This document shows, one piece after another, positions 37,213 to 48,696 of a DNA stretch of 64,000 bases. The DNA comes from G965279355 sp965279355. GTDB taxonomy: Bacteria > Pseudomonadota > Alphaproteobacteria > CACIAM-22H2. Location of the stretch: assembly GCA_965279355.1 (NCBI GenBank), contig OZ257155.1, positions 930,001 through 994,000 on the forward strand, given 5' to 3'. A program made the translations under genes and the position numbers. Within the stretch, counting starts at the first letter, position 1. The number at the start of each line of letters is the position of its first letter. Below the pieces are notes generated by a model. That model did not search any database. It saw nothing but the letters and a program-made list of their open reading frames with translations, and was not told the DNA's origin.

Positions 37213-40203
37213 ATGACAAACAGATACAAGAAAAAGTTGATCGAGATCGCGCTCCCTCTGGTAGCAATAAATCGGGCAGCGAGGGATGAGAAAGCTGTTC
37301 CTCGGCCAGGACACCCGCAGACTATGCACTATTGGTGGGCGAGGCGGCCACTGGCAGCGGCGCGGGCAGTGATCTTCGCGCAGATGGTCGACGATCCATC
37401 GGCTTATGTGGACACCCTTCTAAGCCTGCCCGAGAAACGACGAGCCGCCGAGCGAGAGCTGAAGAAAAAACGCGCCCTGTGGCAGGCCAAACCCGACGAC
37501 GCGGACCGCGGACCGCCCCCGAACCTGGATGATTGTGCGGCCGATATCGAGCGTCAGCGGCTATTCCGTATCGTCGAGGAGCTGGTGAAATGGGAGAACA
37601 CCACCAACGAGGCGGTACTGCAACAGGCGCGCGACGAGATCTGGCAGAGTTGGCGACGGACCTGCGCCGAGAATGCCGGCCATCCACGCGCGAAGGAGCT
37701 GTTCGATCGTAACAAGCTGCCGGCTTTCCACGACCCGTTCGCCGGTGGCGGTGCGCTGCCACTAGAAGCTCAGCGCTTGGGGCTGGAGAGCCATGCCAGC
37801 GACCTCAATCCCGTAGCGGTTCTGATCAATAAGGCAATGATCGAGATTCCGCCGAAGTTTGCCGATAGGCCGCCTGTAAATCCAGAGGTGCGTGCCGAAA
37901 AGTCACTTGATCTGAGACAGTGGAAAGGCGCGCAGGGATTGGCCGAAGATGTCCGCTATTACGGCAAATGGATGCGTGACGAGGCCGAGAAGCGCATTGG
38001 CCACCTCTATCCTTCTGTAGCTGTAACTGCCGAGATGACCAAGGAACGCCCGGATCTCAAACCGCACGTTGGCAAATCGCTTACAGTCGTCGCTTGGCTC
38101 TGGGCGCGAACTGTGAGAAGTCCTAACCCTGCTTTCGCGAATGTCGAAGTACCGCTTGCATCCACGTTTATGCTTTCCAGCAAGGCAGACAAAGACATAT
38201 GGCTTGAGCCAGAATTCGCGAACGATGGTTATCGCTTCAGGGTAAATGTCGGAAAATCAAAAGATTCTGAAGCGGCGAAGGCTGGCACCAAGCTCGCGCG
38301 TGGCGCAAATTTCAAGTGCGTGATGTCGGGCACACCGATCGCTGGCGCCTACATCAAAGCCGAGGGTAAGGCTGGACGGATGGGGGTTCGGCTGATGGCG
38401 ATTGTCGCTGAGGGAGAACGGGAGCGCATTTATCTGTCGCCGACGCAAGAACACGAAGCGGCCGCGCAGATGGCGAGACCGCAATGGAAGCCAGAACAGT
38501 CACTACCTGACGACCCACGTAATTTCTGGACGGTTCATTATGGCCTCACCACATATGGTGATCTCTTTACGCCGCGACAGCTGGTGGTGCTGACGACATT
38601 CTCCGAGCTTTTAAGTGACGCGATAGAGCGTCTCCGGCGAGACGCAATTGCCGCTGGGATTTCTGATAACAGTAAGCCCCTGAGTGAAGGTGGCACCGGC
38701 GCGACTGCTTATGCGGATGCGGTGGGCGTGTACTTAAGTTGCGCATTGAGTCGTTTGGCCAGCTACAACAACTCCATTTGTCACTGGAATATGCAAGGAG
38801 GTAGCGTCGCTCAGATATTCTCTCGTCAAGCAGTTCCTATGTCGTGGGACTTCATCGAAGTCAGCCCGCTTCATAAGATGAGCGGAAATTGGATGGGAGG
38901 AATTGGGTGGGTAAGTGATGTATTCGCAAACCTTGTGGTGTCACAGTTACTAGGTTCCGCCACTCAAGCCGACGCAAGTAAACAAGCCCTATCACGCGAT
39001 CGAGTGGTTTCTACCGATCCGCCTTATTACGATAATATTGGGTACGCTGATCTATCTGACTTCTTTTACATTTGGTTACGTCGCTCGCTACAAAGGATAT
39101 ACCCAAACCTTTTCGCGACGCTCGCCGTGCCCAAAGCCGATGAACTGGTAGCCACACCTTATCGCCACGGAAGTAAGGAGAAGGCGGAGACCTTCTTCCT
39201 CGACGGCATGACACAAGCTATGCACCGCTTGTCTGAGCAAGCGCATCCAGCCTTCCCTGTCACCATCTATTATGCCTTCAAGCAATCAGAGAGCGACAGC
39301 AATGCTGGAACGTCCAGCACCGGATGGGAAACCTTCCTTGATGCGGTAATTCGCGCCGGCTTCGGAATTAGTGGCACTTGGCCTATGCGTACAGAGAAGC
39401 AAGGCCGCATGATTGAGTTTCGCACTAACTCTCTCGCATCTAGTATTGTATTAGTCTGTCGCCCGCGAGCCGCTGATGCGCCTTCCGCCACGCGCCGCGA
39501 GTTTGTTGCCGCACTAAAGGCCGAGCTGCCATTAGCTCTTGCTTACCTCCAAGCAAGCAATATAGCGCCCGTAGATCTTGCACAGGCCGCCATCGGCCCG
39601 GGCATGGCCGTCTATACCCGCTACGCCAAGGTCGTTGATGCGGAGGGTAAATCTGTCCCGGTACGCGATGCGCTATCCCTCATCAATCAGACACTCGACG
39701 AGGCATTGGCCGAGCAGGAGGGTGATTTCGACGCCGAAAGCCGCTGGGCGCTGACTTGGTTCGAGCAGCAGGGCTTCGCGGACGGCGAGTACGGCGTGGC
39801 CGAACAGCTATCCAAATCCAAAAACACAAGCGTCGCCGGCATGGTTGACGCCGGCATTCTGGAGTCCAGGCGTGGCAAAGTGCGCTTGCTAAAACCGGAA
39901 GAGCTCCCTGAGAACTGGGACCCTGCGGCCGATTCTCGCGTAAATGCCTGGGAGATGGTTCATCACCTGATTCGCGCTCTCGGACAAGGCGGTGAAACCG
40001 CCGCAGCCGATCTGGTCGCAAAGCTCGGCGTCAAGGCCGAGATCGCCCGCGAACTCGCTTACAGGCTTTACACGCTTTGCGAACGGAAAAAGCGCGCCGC
40101 CGAAGCGCTGGCCTATAACGGCCTCGTACAGAGCTGGCCCGAGATCGTTCGTCTCGCGAAAGAAGACCGCCGTGCCGAACCTGCACAGGCCGAACTGCTG
40201 TAA
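37213..40203 (+). CDS. Adenine-specific DNA methyltransferase with DUF1156 domain
   Basis: This 996-aa protein has the N-terminal DUF1156 signature (MHYWWARRPLAAARAVIFAQ). SAM-binding motif I is DPFAGGGALPLEAQRLG at about residues 173-189, and catalytic motif IV is DPPYYDNIGYADLSDFFY at 602-619. It should make N6-methyladenine in host DNA, marking self. The 400 residues between the motifs probably contain the target recognition domain. Base composition drops there: the 60 bases from 39001 are 45 percent G+C by my count, against 75 percent at 42241-42300 in the next gene. This suggests that the middle was exchanged. DUF1156 genes recur beside DUF499 genes in defence islands, as here. Confidence 0.93.
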   Translation: MTNRYKKKLIEIALPLVAINRAARDEKAVPRPGHPQTMHYWWARRPLAAARAVIFAQMVDDPSAYVDTLLSLPEKRRAAERELKKKRALWQAKPDDADRGPPPNLDDCAADIERQRLFRIVEELVKWENTTNEAVLQQARDEIWQSWRRTCAENAGHPRAKELFDRNKLPAFHDPFAGGGALPLEAQRLGLESHASDLNPVAVLINKAMIEIPPKFADRPPVNPEVRAEKSLDLRQWKGAQGLAEDVRYYGKWMRDEAEKRIGHLYPSVAVTAEMTKERPDLKPHVGKSLTVVAWLWARTVRSPNPAFANVEVPLASTFMLSSKADKDIWLEPEFANDGYRFRVNVGKSKDSEAAKAGTKLARGANFKCVMSGTPIAGAYIKAEGKAGRMGVRLMAIVAEGERERIYLSPTQEHEAAAQMARPQWKPEQSLPDDPRNFWTVHYGLTTYGDLFTPRQLVVLTTFSELLSDAIERLRRDAIAAGISDNSKPLSEGGTGATAYADAVGVYLSCALSRLASYNNSICHWNMQGGSVAQIFSRQAVPMSWDFIEVSPLHKMSGNWMGGIGWVSDVFANLVVSQLLGSATQADASKQALSRDRVVSTDPPYYDNIGYADLSDFFYIWLRRSLQRIYPNLFATLAVPKADELVATPYRHGSKEKAETFFLDGMTQAMHRLSEQAHPAFPVTIYYAFKQSESDSNAGTSSTGWETFLDAVIRAGFGISGTWPMRTEKQGRMIEFRTNSLASSIVLVCRPRAADAPSATRREFVAALKAELPLALAYLQASNIAPVDLAQAAIGPGMAVYTRYAKVVDAEGKSVPVRDALSLINQTLDEALAEQEGDFDAESRWALTWFEQQGFADGEYGVAEQLSKSKNTSVAGMVDAGILESRRGKVRLLKPEELPENWDPAADSRVNAWEMVHHLIRALGQGGETAAADLVAKLGVKAEIARELAYRLYTLCERKKRAAEALAYNGLVQSWPEIVRLAKEDRRAEPAQAELL

Positions 40204-40221
40204 GTGACGGAGATCTGATCC

Positions 40222-43545
<3,324 letters not shown>

Positions 43546-43574
43546 GTGTTTTGGCCGTGGGGGCGGCCTGAGAC

Positions 43575-44837
43575 ATGATCAGACCCTTGTTCATTTCCGT
43601 CGACGCGGTGTCGATCGCGGAAGACATCCGACATGCGCAACACTCTGTGTGCTATGCCGCCCCGGGAATTCAATGGGAGCCCGCAGTAGCCATCGTGAAT
43701 GTGGCAAATCGTATTGGACGTGAGCTCATCGACATCTGCCTGGATTTCGATGAGCGTGTGCTGCGCCTCGGCTTTGGCGATCTGAAAGCAGTCGACCATC
43801 TGCAGAAGGCCGGCATAGTCGTCAGATCTACGCCGGGATTGCGGACCGGTTTGCTGCTTGTCGACCATCAGGGATACATGTTCAGTCCGACTGCGCTGTA
43901 TCTTGAGCCGGATCAGCGAACGGCTGCCGCGCCGAACGCCATACGCCTTTCCGAACAGCAAGCAACTGAAGCCTTGGCACGGCTGTCCCCTGCGGCCAAA
44001 GCGATCGCCATAGGGTTTGCGAAGTCTGACGAGGAAAAGGAACGGATCCGCCAGACGGCAATCGAGGTTCCGTCGCGGCCAGTTGGTAATGACGAGTTCT
44101 CGGGTGTCCAGAAAAGTCTTGAAGAAGTGCCGCCGGTGCGGTTCGACGTCGCGCGGCAGGTCCGCGTCTACAGCGCCTATCTTCAGTATGTCGAGATGAA
44201 GCTCACTGGGGCGGCAATCCAGCGGCACCGCCTCGCGATCCCAAGAGGTGTTCAGAAAGTCGGGACCGGCAAGGATATCGAGGGTCGGCTTAAGACGACG
44301 TTCGACCTAGTCGAGAGAAGCAGCAAACTGTCATCGAAAAAACTCGAAGACGAGTTAAACGAGATTCGAAGCAACTTCACGCCCTCTTTGGGCGAGGAAC
44401 ATGGACGGGTTCTGCTCAAGTCTGCAAAGCCGCACTTTGAAAAACGGATCGAAAAATTACGGGCGGATCTAGACATCCACAAGGAAACCGTCCGCAACGC
44501 GCTGCAGGATGCGCTCGAAGCGTCCAAGAAAGAGGTCATCAGCTATTATATCCCGCTTGTGATGGCGAACCCGCCCGACGAACTGCGGGGCGGAGTACTA
44601 AAGATGACGGATGAGATCGCGGAAAAATGGCTTGTGACCAAGCTGGACACGGTCTTTCCAAAGGCAGATGACCTGATCACGAGTATGCGTCTCGAGGTTC
44701 GTTACAAGGACGTGACTTACGAGAGCCTGAACGACGAGAAGTTCCTCGGTGCGGTGAAGGCAGCTTTCCCATTCGTCGACTGGGACAAAGCACACCAGGA
44801 ATTCCAGGCAGCTGGGGAATCCAACCCTAAAAGGTAG
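43575..44837 (+). CDS. Degenerate phospholipase D-like protein with coiled-coil region
   Basis: This 420-aa protein starts with a fold that reads like half of a PLD domain: SIAEDIRHAQHSVCYAAPGI, then LIDICLDFDERVLRLGFGD and TGLLLVDHQGYMFSPTALY. In active PLD enzymes the last segment would be HxKxxxxD with GS. Here the His and Lys are missing and only the Asp and a Ser-Pro turn remain, so it may bind nucleic acid without cutting. Residues about 240-330 are strongly helical and charged (KKLEDELNEIRSNF, KRIEKLRADLDIHKETVRNALQDALEASKK), consistent with a coiled coil. It lies 29 bases after the DUF499 gene and appears to be part of the same operon. Confidence 0.7.
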   Translation: MIRPLFISVDAVSIAEDIRHAQHSVCYAAPGIQWEPAVAIVNVANRIGRELIDICLDFDERVLRLGFGDLKAVDHLQKAGIVVRSTPGLRTGLLLVDHQGYMFSPTALYLEPDQRTAAAPNAIRLSEQQATEALARLSPAAKAIAIGFAKSDEEKERIRQTAIEVPSRPVGNDEFSGVQKSLEEVPPVRFDVARQVRVYSAYLQYVEMKLTGAAIQRHRLAIPRGVQKVGTGKDIEGRLKTTFDLVERSSKLSSKKLEDELNEIRSNFTPSLGEEHGRVLLKSAKPHFEKRIEKLRADLDIHKETVRNALQDALEASKKEVISYYIPLVMANPPDELRGGVLKMTDEIAEKWLVTKLDTVFPKADDLITSMRLEVRYKDVTYESLNDEKFLGAVKAAFPFVDWDKAHQEFQAAGESNPKR

Positions 44838-44845
44838 GAGAGGAC

Positions 44846-45118
44846 ATGCCGTTATTGTTGGCAGGGGCAGTTGCTGGAGTGTGTCTACTTTTCGGTCTGT
44901 TGACGGCGGGAGTTGCGTGGGTTCCGGGGTTGATCACATCGCTGCTCCTTTCCGGAACTTCGCTAGATCCGAAGATGCTTCGTTCCGCATATCAAGAAGC
45001 TGAGAGCTACAGGATCGAAGCTCAAAGGATAATTGAGGAGCAGCGCCAGACAATCGGCGAGCTGCAGGGCAAGCTGGAGCTGTACAGAGATGGCATACCG
45101 AAGCTTTATCGCCGATAA
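44846..45118 (+). CDS. Small membrane-anchored coiled-coil protein (90 aa)
   Basis: It has two hydrophobic stretches in the first 40 residues (LLAGAVAGVCLLFGLLTAGVA and PGLITSLLLSG) and then a charged helix (YQEAESYRIEAQRIIEEQRQ), which could form a coiled coil facing the cytoplasm. TAGGAGAGG precedes the ATG. It starts 8 bases after the PLD-like gene, and its 3' end overlaps the next membrane protein gene by 29 bases. I do not recognise a family. Confidence 0.6.
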   Translation: MPLLLAGAVAGVCLLFGLLTAGVAWVPGLITSLLLSGTSLDPKMLRSAYQEAESYRIEAQRIIEEQRQTIGELQGKLELYRDGIPKLYRR

Positions 45119-46160
45119 GCACGCTTGGTGGCGCGGCGCGGCCTATGGCGGGACTGCCGTGATCGGAGGTATTCTGCTTCTGGAACTGGGCAGCGGGACT
45201 GCACTTCCGGAGATGGCCTCCTGTATCGTCATCGCCATCCCTCTTCTGATTCTTGCAGGAGTGTTGTCCTTCCAGCTGTACGGAATAGCCAACAGGATCT
45301 CCGACCTTTTCTGCTTCGCCATTCTCAAGCGTGGCATTTTTCAGAGTCTTTGCCAGGGACGTCTGGCCCATGCTGCGATCGCCGGTATCGGCGGCTTCAT
45401 GCTGGCGTTGTCCCTTTTGACATTCCTAGCAAACGCCGGGTGGCCGGTCCGTGTTGCTCTCGTCGTCGATGCGTTTTTGTTCTCGTTTATCTATGCCCGC
45501 TTCACCGAGGCGGACATGTCGGCCAGCCTGACAACAAAAAGCGAGGCGATAGCGAAGCCCTTTATCGCAACCTGTGCCAACTATTTTCTCCTGTACGTGT
45601 GTTACGCGGTCTATTTTGTCTGGACCACATCGGGGAACGGCCTTGAACCGGGTGGAGCCGAAATCTTCGAGCGGGTTCACGCTGAGGTAAACTGCAATTG
45701 CCGCTATTTCGAATGGCTCACGCGAACCTCTTACTTTTTCGAGCTCCTTATCCAATCACTGGCCAATCTGGGCGGCGTTCTCGGCATCGTTCTGATGGCC
45801 GTCAACGTCCTTACGATCTCGATACTGCCGTTTGTGGCAGTTTCGCTTCTATATCGACATTTTGCCGACTTAACTGCGCCCGGCGAGCATAGGCGATCCA
45901 TCAGGAATGATATGGCGAAAGATTTCCATGTCCGCATCCAATATGATGGAAAAGATCTGGTATCGGTCCTCGAGGTCTACTACGTCGACGAGGCCGGGAA
46001 CGACCGGATTTGCGAAGACGCGACAAAAGCCTGCACCGAAATTCCGGCCACCTGTGCGGATCAGGGCGAAGACTTAGAACCCTGGCTCAAGAAACAGGTC
46101 AAAATGGTGCTTAAGAGCGCCCGCATACCATATCGCGACATTTTTCTCGAACGGGAGTGA
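45090..46160 (+). CDS. Polytopic membrane protein of unknown function
   Basis: This 356-aa protein has about six hydrophobic segments, for example GGTAVIGGILLLEL, IVIAIPLLILAGVLSF, IAGIGGFMLALSLLTFL, VVDAFLFSFIYARF, YFLLYVCYAVYFVW and VLGIVLMAVNVLTISILPFVAVSLLY. A soluble tail of about 80 residues follows (HVRIQYDGKDLVSVLEVYYVDEAGNDRI...). ATG 45090 is the most likely start, inside the previous gene. Its operon position behind the defence core makes it a candidate membrane-damaging or membrane-anchoring component, but no family was recognised. Confidence 0.65.
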   Translation: MAYRSFIADKHAWWRGAAYGGTAVIGGILLLELGSGTALPEMASCIVIAIPLLILAGVLSFQLYGIANRISDLFCFAILKRGIFQSLCQGRLAHAAIAGIGGFMLALSLLTFLANAGWPVRVALVVDAFLFSFIYARFTEADMSASLTTKSEAIAKPFIATCANYFLLYVCYAVYFVWTTSGNGLEPGGAEIFERVHAEVNCNCRYFEWLTRTSYFFELLIQSLANLGGVLGIVLMAVNVLTISILPFVAVSLLYRHFADLTAPGEHRRSIRNDMAKDFHVRIQYDGKDLVSVLEVYYVDEAGNDRICEDATKACTEIPATCADQGEDLEPWLKKQVKMVLKSARIPYRDIFLERE

Positions 46161-46193
46161 CTATTCGTCTTCAAGCCGTTTGCTCGTAATAGA

Positions 46194-46225
46194 GCCCGGC
46201 GGTGAAAATCCGAACACCGTCGGGC
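46194..46225 (+). terminator. Stem-loop after the membrane-protein gene
   Basis: An 11-bp stem with one G-T pair (GCCCGGCGGTG at 46194-46204, CACCGTCGGGC at 46215-46225) and a 10-base loop lies 33 bases downstream of the membrane-protein gene. No T-run follows, so it may be an attenuator or RNA-stabilising hairpin instead. It would mark the end of the 27.7-46.2 kb transcript. Confidence 0.38.
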
Positions 46226-46366
46226 GAATGGGCAAGAGCAGCAGGCGGAATTGGCTGTCAGAAACTATGAAGGGTGCGAAGCAGGGTGACCAATTAGGTC
46301 GTCTTCGAGATCTACTATCCACGTAGCCTCTTGACGGCTTTGTAGAAGGTTTAACGCGGGGGAAGC

Positions 46367-47365
46367 ATGCTGAGGCCGATTATCGACGGCAAAATCAATC
46401 AACGGGCTTTCGAGACGTTGCAGGCCACATTGTGGCGGGATGCGAGACTATATGTGCAGCATCCGGTCGGGTGGCAGGGTGGAGGCGACACCTGTGACGT
46501 TTATTGGCGCGCCCGGGACGGCTTCTGGTCGGTACTCGCTAAGCCGCGCGACATTGAACGCTTCTGGTGCTGTTTTGGGACTGCAGACCCGGGGCAGACC
46601 CCGATGCTCCACATTGACGTCGAGATCAATCCGCCGCACCAGGGCGTCGATCGCCGGGTCGCGGGCTCCTTCCTGCAGGACGGAGCCGGCTCGATCTACC
46701 TGGCACATAGCGGAAAAATTGGCGGCGGGCACAAGGGCGTCGGAAAGCACACGTTTCTGCAGTTTTACCGCGGAGGAAATTGGCAGGACGTCCGGTGGCC
46801 TGACGGTTCAACGTCCGAGACAATCGTTCTCGGCAGGATCGATATTCCGGAACTTGCTCCGGCGCTCGCTCAATTCGTTCGCGAGGTAGCCGAATTCAAG
46901 AAGTGGATTCGTGCCGGTCAGGGAGCGGAGCAGTCCCGAAAACCTCCTGACCACACCTTCAACCCTGAGTTCTCCGGAACCAAAAGGTTCAGCGTGTCGG
47001 GACGGGTCGAGGCGGAATGCCTGCACGGCGTGGTGGTATCAGCCATTGCGAAGGTTCTGGAAGGTCAAGGGCTGAAGGTTGCAAATGACCGGAACCGCGA
47101 TCTGATGACCATCGATGCCGAAGGCCACATTGCCCATTTGTTCGAAGTGAAGACCTGCTCCGACCTCACGAGCATTTATACGGCCGTCGGTCAGTTGCTC
47201 CTTCATTCCGTGCGTGACGGCGCAAGACCGAAGACCACACTTGTCTTGCCGGAGCCGCTCGATGCCGAGATCAGAGCGCGCCTGACAGCTCTGGACATTT
47301 CAGTGATGACGTATGCTTGGCGCGGCACAACGCCTGTATTTAAGGGCATCCATGCGGGAAGCTGA
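46367..47365 (+). CDS. Probable PD-(D/E)XK nuclease-fold protein
   Basis: This is a 332-aa protein. The C-terminal part reads as a restriction-endonuclease fold: GVVVSAIAKVLEGQGLKV, then RDLMTIDAEG, HLFEVKTCSD and SIYTAVGQLLLH, giving the D...E-x-K...Q-x3-L order of PD-(D/E)XK nucleases. The N-terminal 200 residues are unrecognised and include a glycine-rich KIGGGHKGVGKHTFLQFY stretch that recalls a ligand-binding loop. GGGGGAAG precedes the ATG. It starts a new run after a 206-base gap with a hairpin, and may be a stand-alone defence nuclease. Confidence 0.65.
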   Translation: MLRPIIDGKINQRAFETLQATLWRDARLYVQHPVGWQGGGDTCDVYWRARDGFWSVLAKPRDIERFWCCFGTADPGQTPMLHIDVEINPPHQGVDRRVAGSFLQDGAGSIYLAHSGKIGGGHKGVGKHTFLQFYRGGNWQDVRWPDGSTSETIVLGRIDIPELAPALAQFVREVAEFKKWIRAGQGAEQSRKPPDHTFNPEFSGTKRFSVSGRVEAECLHGVVVSAIAKVLEGQGLKVANDRNRDLMTIDAEGHIAHLFEVKTCSDLTSIYTAVGQLLLHSVRDGARPKTTLVLPEPLDAEIRARLTALDISVMTYAWRGTTPVFKGIHAGS

Positions 47366-47453
47366 CACTCAAGTTCGTCCCCTGCCCCGTCATCGGCTCG
47401 TGTCGATTTATCCCCACAATATGACCATCCCCAGGTCAGCAAGGCAGAGAAGT

Positions 47454-48011
47454 ATGCTCACCGCAAGATTTGATGAAGCGTTCCGGATGGCCAGCAAGCT
47501 GCACCGCACCCAGACGCGCAAGGGAACTGAGATTCCCTATGTGTCGCATCTGATGGCTGTCGCGGCACTGGTGCTGGAACACGGCGGCAACGAAGACCAG
47601 GCGATCGCCGCCCTCTTGCACGATTCGGCGGAGGACCAGGGCGGACGCGCGGTCCTTCGGGAGATCGAGCAGCGCTTCGGTAAAACGGTTGCGAAGATCG
47701 TGGAGGATTGCACGGACGCCTGGACTGAGCCCAAGCCAGACTGGCGACCGAGGAAGGAAACATATCTGGCCACGCTTGAGACCAAGCAGCCAGCGTCCCT
47801 GCTTGTGTCGCTCGCGGACAAGACCCATAACGCGCGCGCCATTCTGCTCGATTACAAGGCGATCGGCGGCGAGCTGTGGTCGCGGTTCAATGGAGGGAAA
47901 GACGGCACGATCTGGTATTACACGTCGCTTGCCGAGATTTTTGCCCGCCGCCTCCCCGGCGGTCTGGCACGTGAGTTCGAGCGTACAGTCAGCGGTTTCG
48001 CCTCTGCGTAA
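47454..48011 (+). CDS. HD-domain hydrolase, SpoT/MESH1-like (possible alarmone hydrolase)
   Basis: This 185-aa HD-superfamily protein has a metal site H32 (YVSHLMAV) and HD at 56-57 (LLHDSAEDQG), with the E60-D61 pair seen in SpoT-type ppGpp hydrolases. Further SpoT-like blocks are EIEQRFGKTVAKIVEDCTD and VSLADKTHNARAIL. There is no synthetase or regulatory domain, so it matches small alarmone hydrolases in size. ATG 47454 is supported by GAGAAG; an open frame extends upstream. Such a protein in a defence island could degrade (p)ppGpp-like or pyrimidine/purine alarmones made by a toxin, or be an antitoxin. No small alarmone synthetase is seen nearby. Confidence 0.85.
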   Translation: MLTARFDEAFRMASKLHRTQTRKGTEIPYVSHLMAVAALVLEHGGNEDQAIAALLHDSAEDQGGRAVLREIEQRFGKTVAKIVEDCTDAWTEPKPDWRPRKETYLATLETKQPASLLVSLADKTHNARAILLDYKAIGGELWSRFNGGKDGTIWYYTSLAEIFARRLPGGLAREFERTVSGFASA

Positions 48012-48021
48012 GTGGAAATAA

Positions 48022-48426
48022 ATGGGCCGCGACACTCGTTCTGTCGGCATGCACATGGCCAGTACTATCGCCGTTGCTCTGTGGCTAGGGGCGTATCTGT
48101 CCTCTGCCGGTGCCGAGGATTGGGTGCGGCGTGACACTCAGGGACGGAAAATCGAATCGATTGAATCGTCTTGGAATGGCGGGTTTGTCCGCCGCGATGC
48201 CGCCGGCCGCCGGGTCGGCACGGTTGAGCCCGGATTCGGAGAAACCCTTGTCCTGCGCGATGCCGGCGGTCGCCGCACCGGCACCGTGGAACGCAGCTTT
48301 GGAGACAACCTGGTCGTCCGCGATGCGCGCGGCAGACGGACAGAGACGCTGGAGCGACGCTTCGATGGGGGCTATCTGATCCGCGACCTTAACGGCCGGA
48401 GCATTGGCAAGATTGAGAAACGATGA
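48022..48426 (+). CDS. Exported protein made of five 21-residue repeats
   Basis: This 134-aa protein has an N-terminal signal sequence (MASTIAVALWLGAYLSSAGAED) followed by five tandem units of 21 residues. The consensus is (V/L)(V/I/R)RDAxGRRxGTVExxFGxx(L/Y), ending in GKIEKR. The unit looks like a short two-strand beta hairpin that would stack into a small solenoid. It starts ten bases after the HD gene. I do not recognise a family. It should be periplasmic, which is unusual within a cytoplasmic defence cluster. Confidence 0.6.
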   Translation: MGRDTRSVGMHMASTIAVALWLGAYLSSAGAEDWVRRDTQGRKIESIESSWNGGFVRRDAAGRRVGTVEPGFGETLVLRDAGGRRTGTVERSFGDNLVVRDARGRRTETLERRFDGGYLIRDLNGRSIGKIEKR

Positions 48427-48511
48427 TTTCCATCCGCGATGTCACCTAGTATGAGGGAACGACCACTCGCCGCTTAGAATTCTGCTTCTGCGTCCATTTC
48501 GGGCGATCCGC

Positions 48512-48631
48512 GTGCGCCTCATTCTGACTATCTTCGGCATCGAACTGCTGCTCGCACTGGCGATGCCTGTTCGGCCCTCCGAGGGCAGAGACACGTTCGA
48601 GATCACCGGACCCGCCATGGTCGTTGACTGA
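48512..48631 (+). pseudogene. Remnant of an exported thermonuclease-like gene
   Basis: A GTG-started frame of 39 codons reads as a signal peptide (MRLILTIFGIELLLALAMP) followed by FEITGPAMVVD and a stop. Thermonuclease-family proteins have GxAxVVDGDTxxI at this point. Past the stop, in the same frame, the sequence reads NTVSITNL, so a two-residue change (Gly-Asp to stop-Asn) breaks the motif. The rest of the domain is gone. The match is short, so this is a tentative relic within the 270-base gap between the repeat protein and HNH genes. Confidence 0.35.
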
Positions 48632-48696
48632 AATACGGTGTCAATTACCAATCTGTGCTGAGGGTGCGACGGAGATGAATATATCGGGGGGTATCA

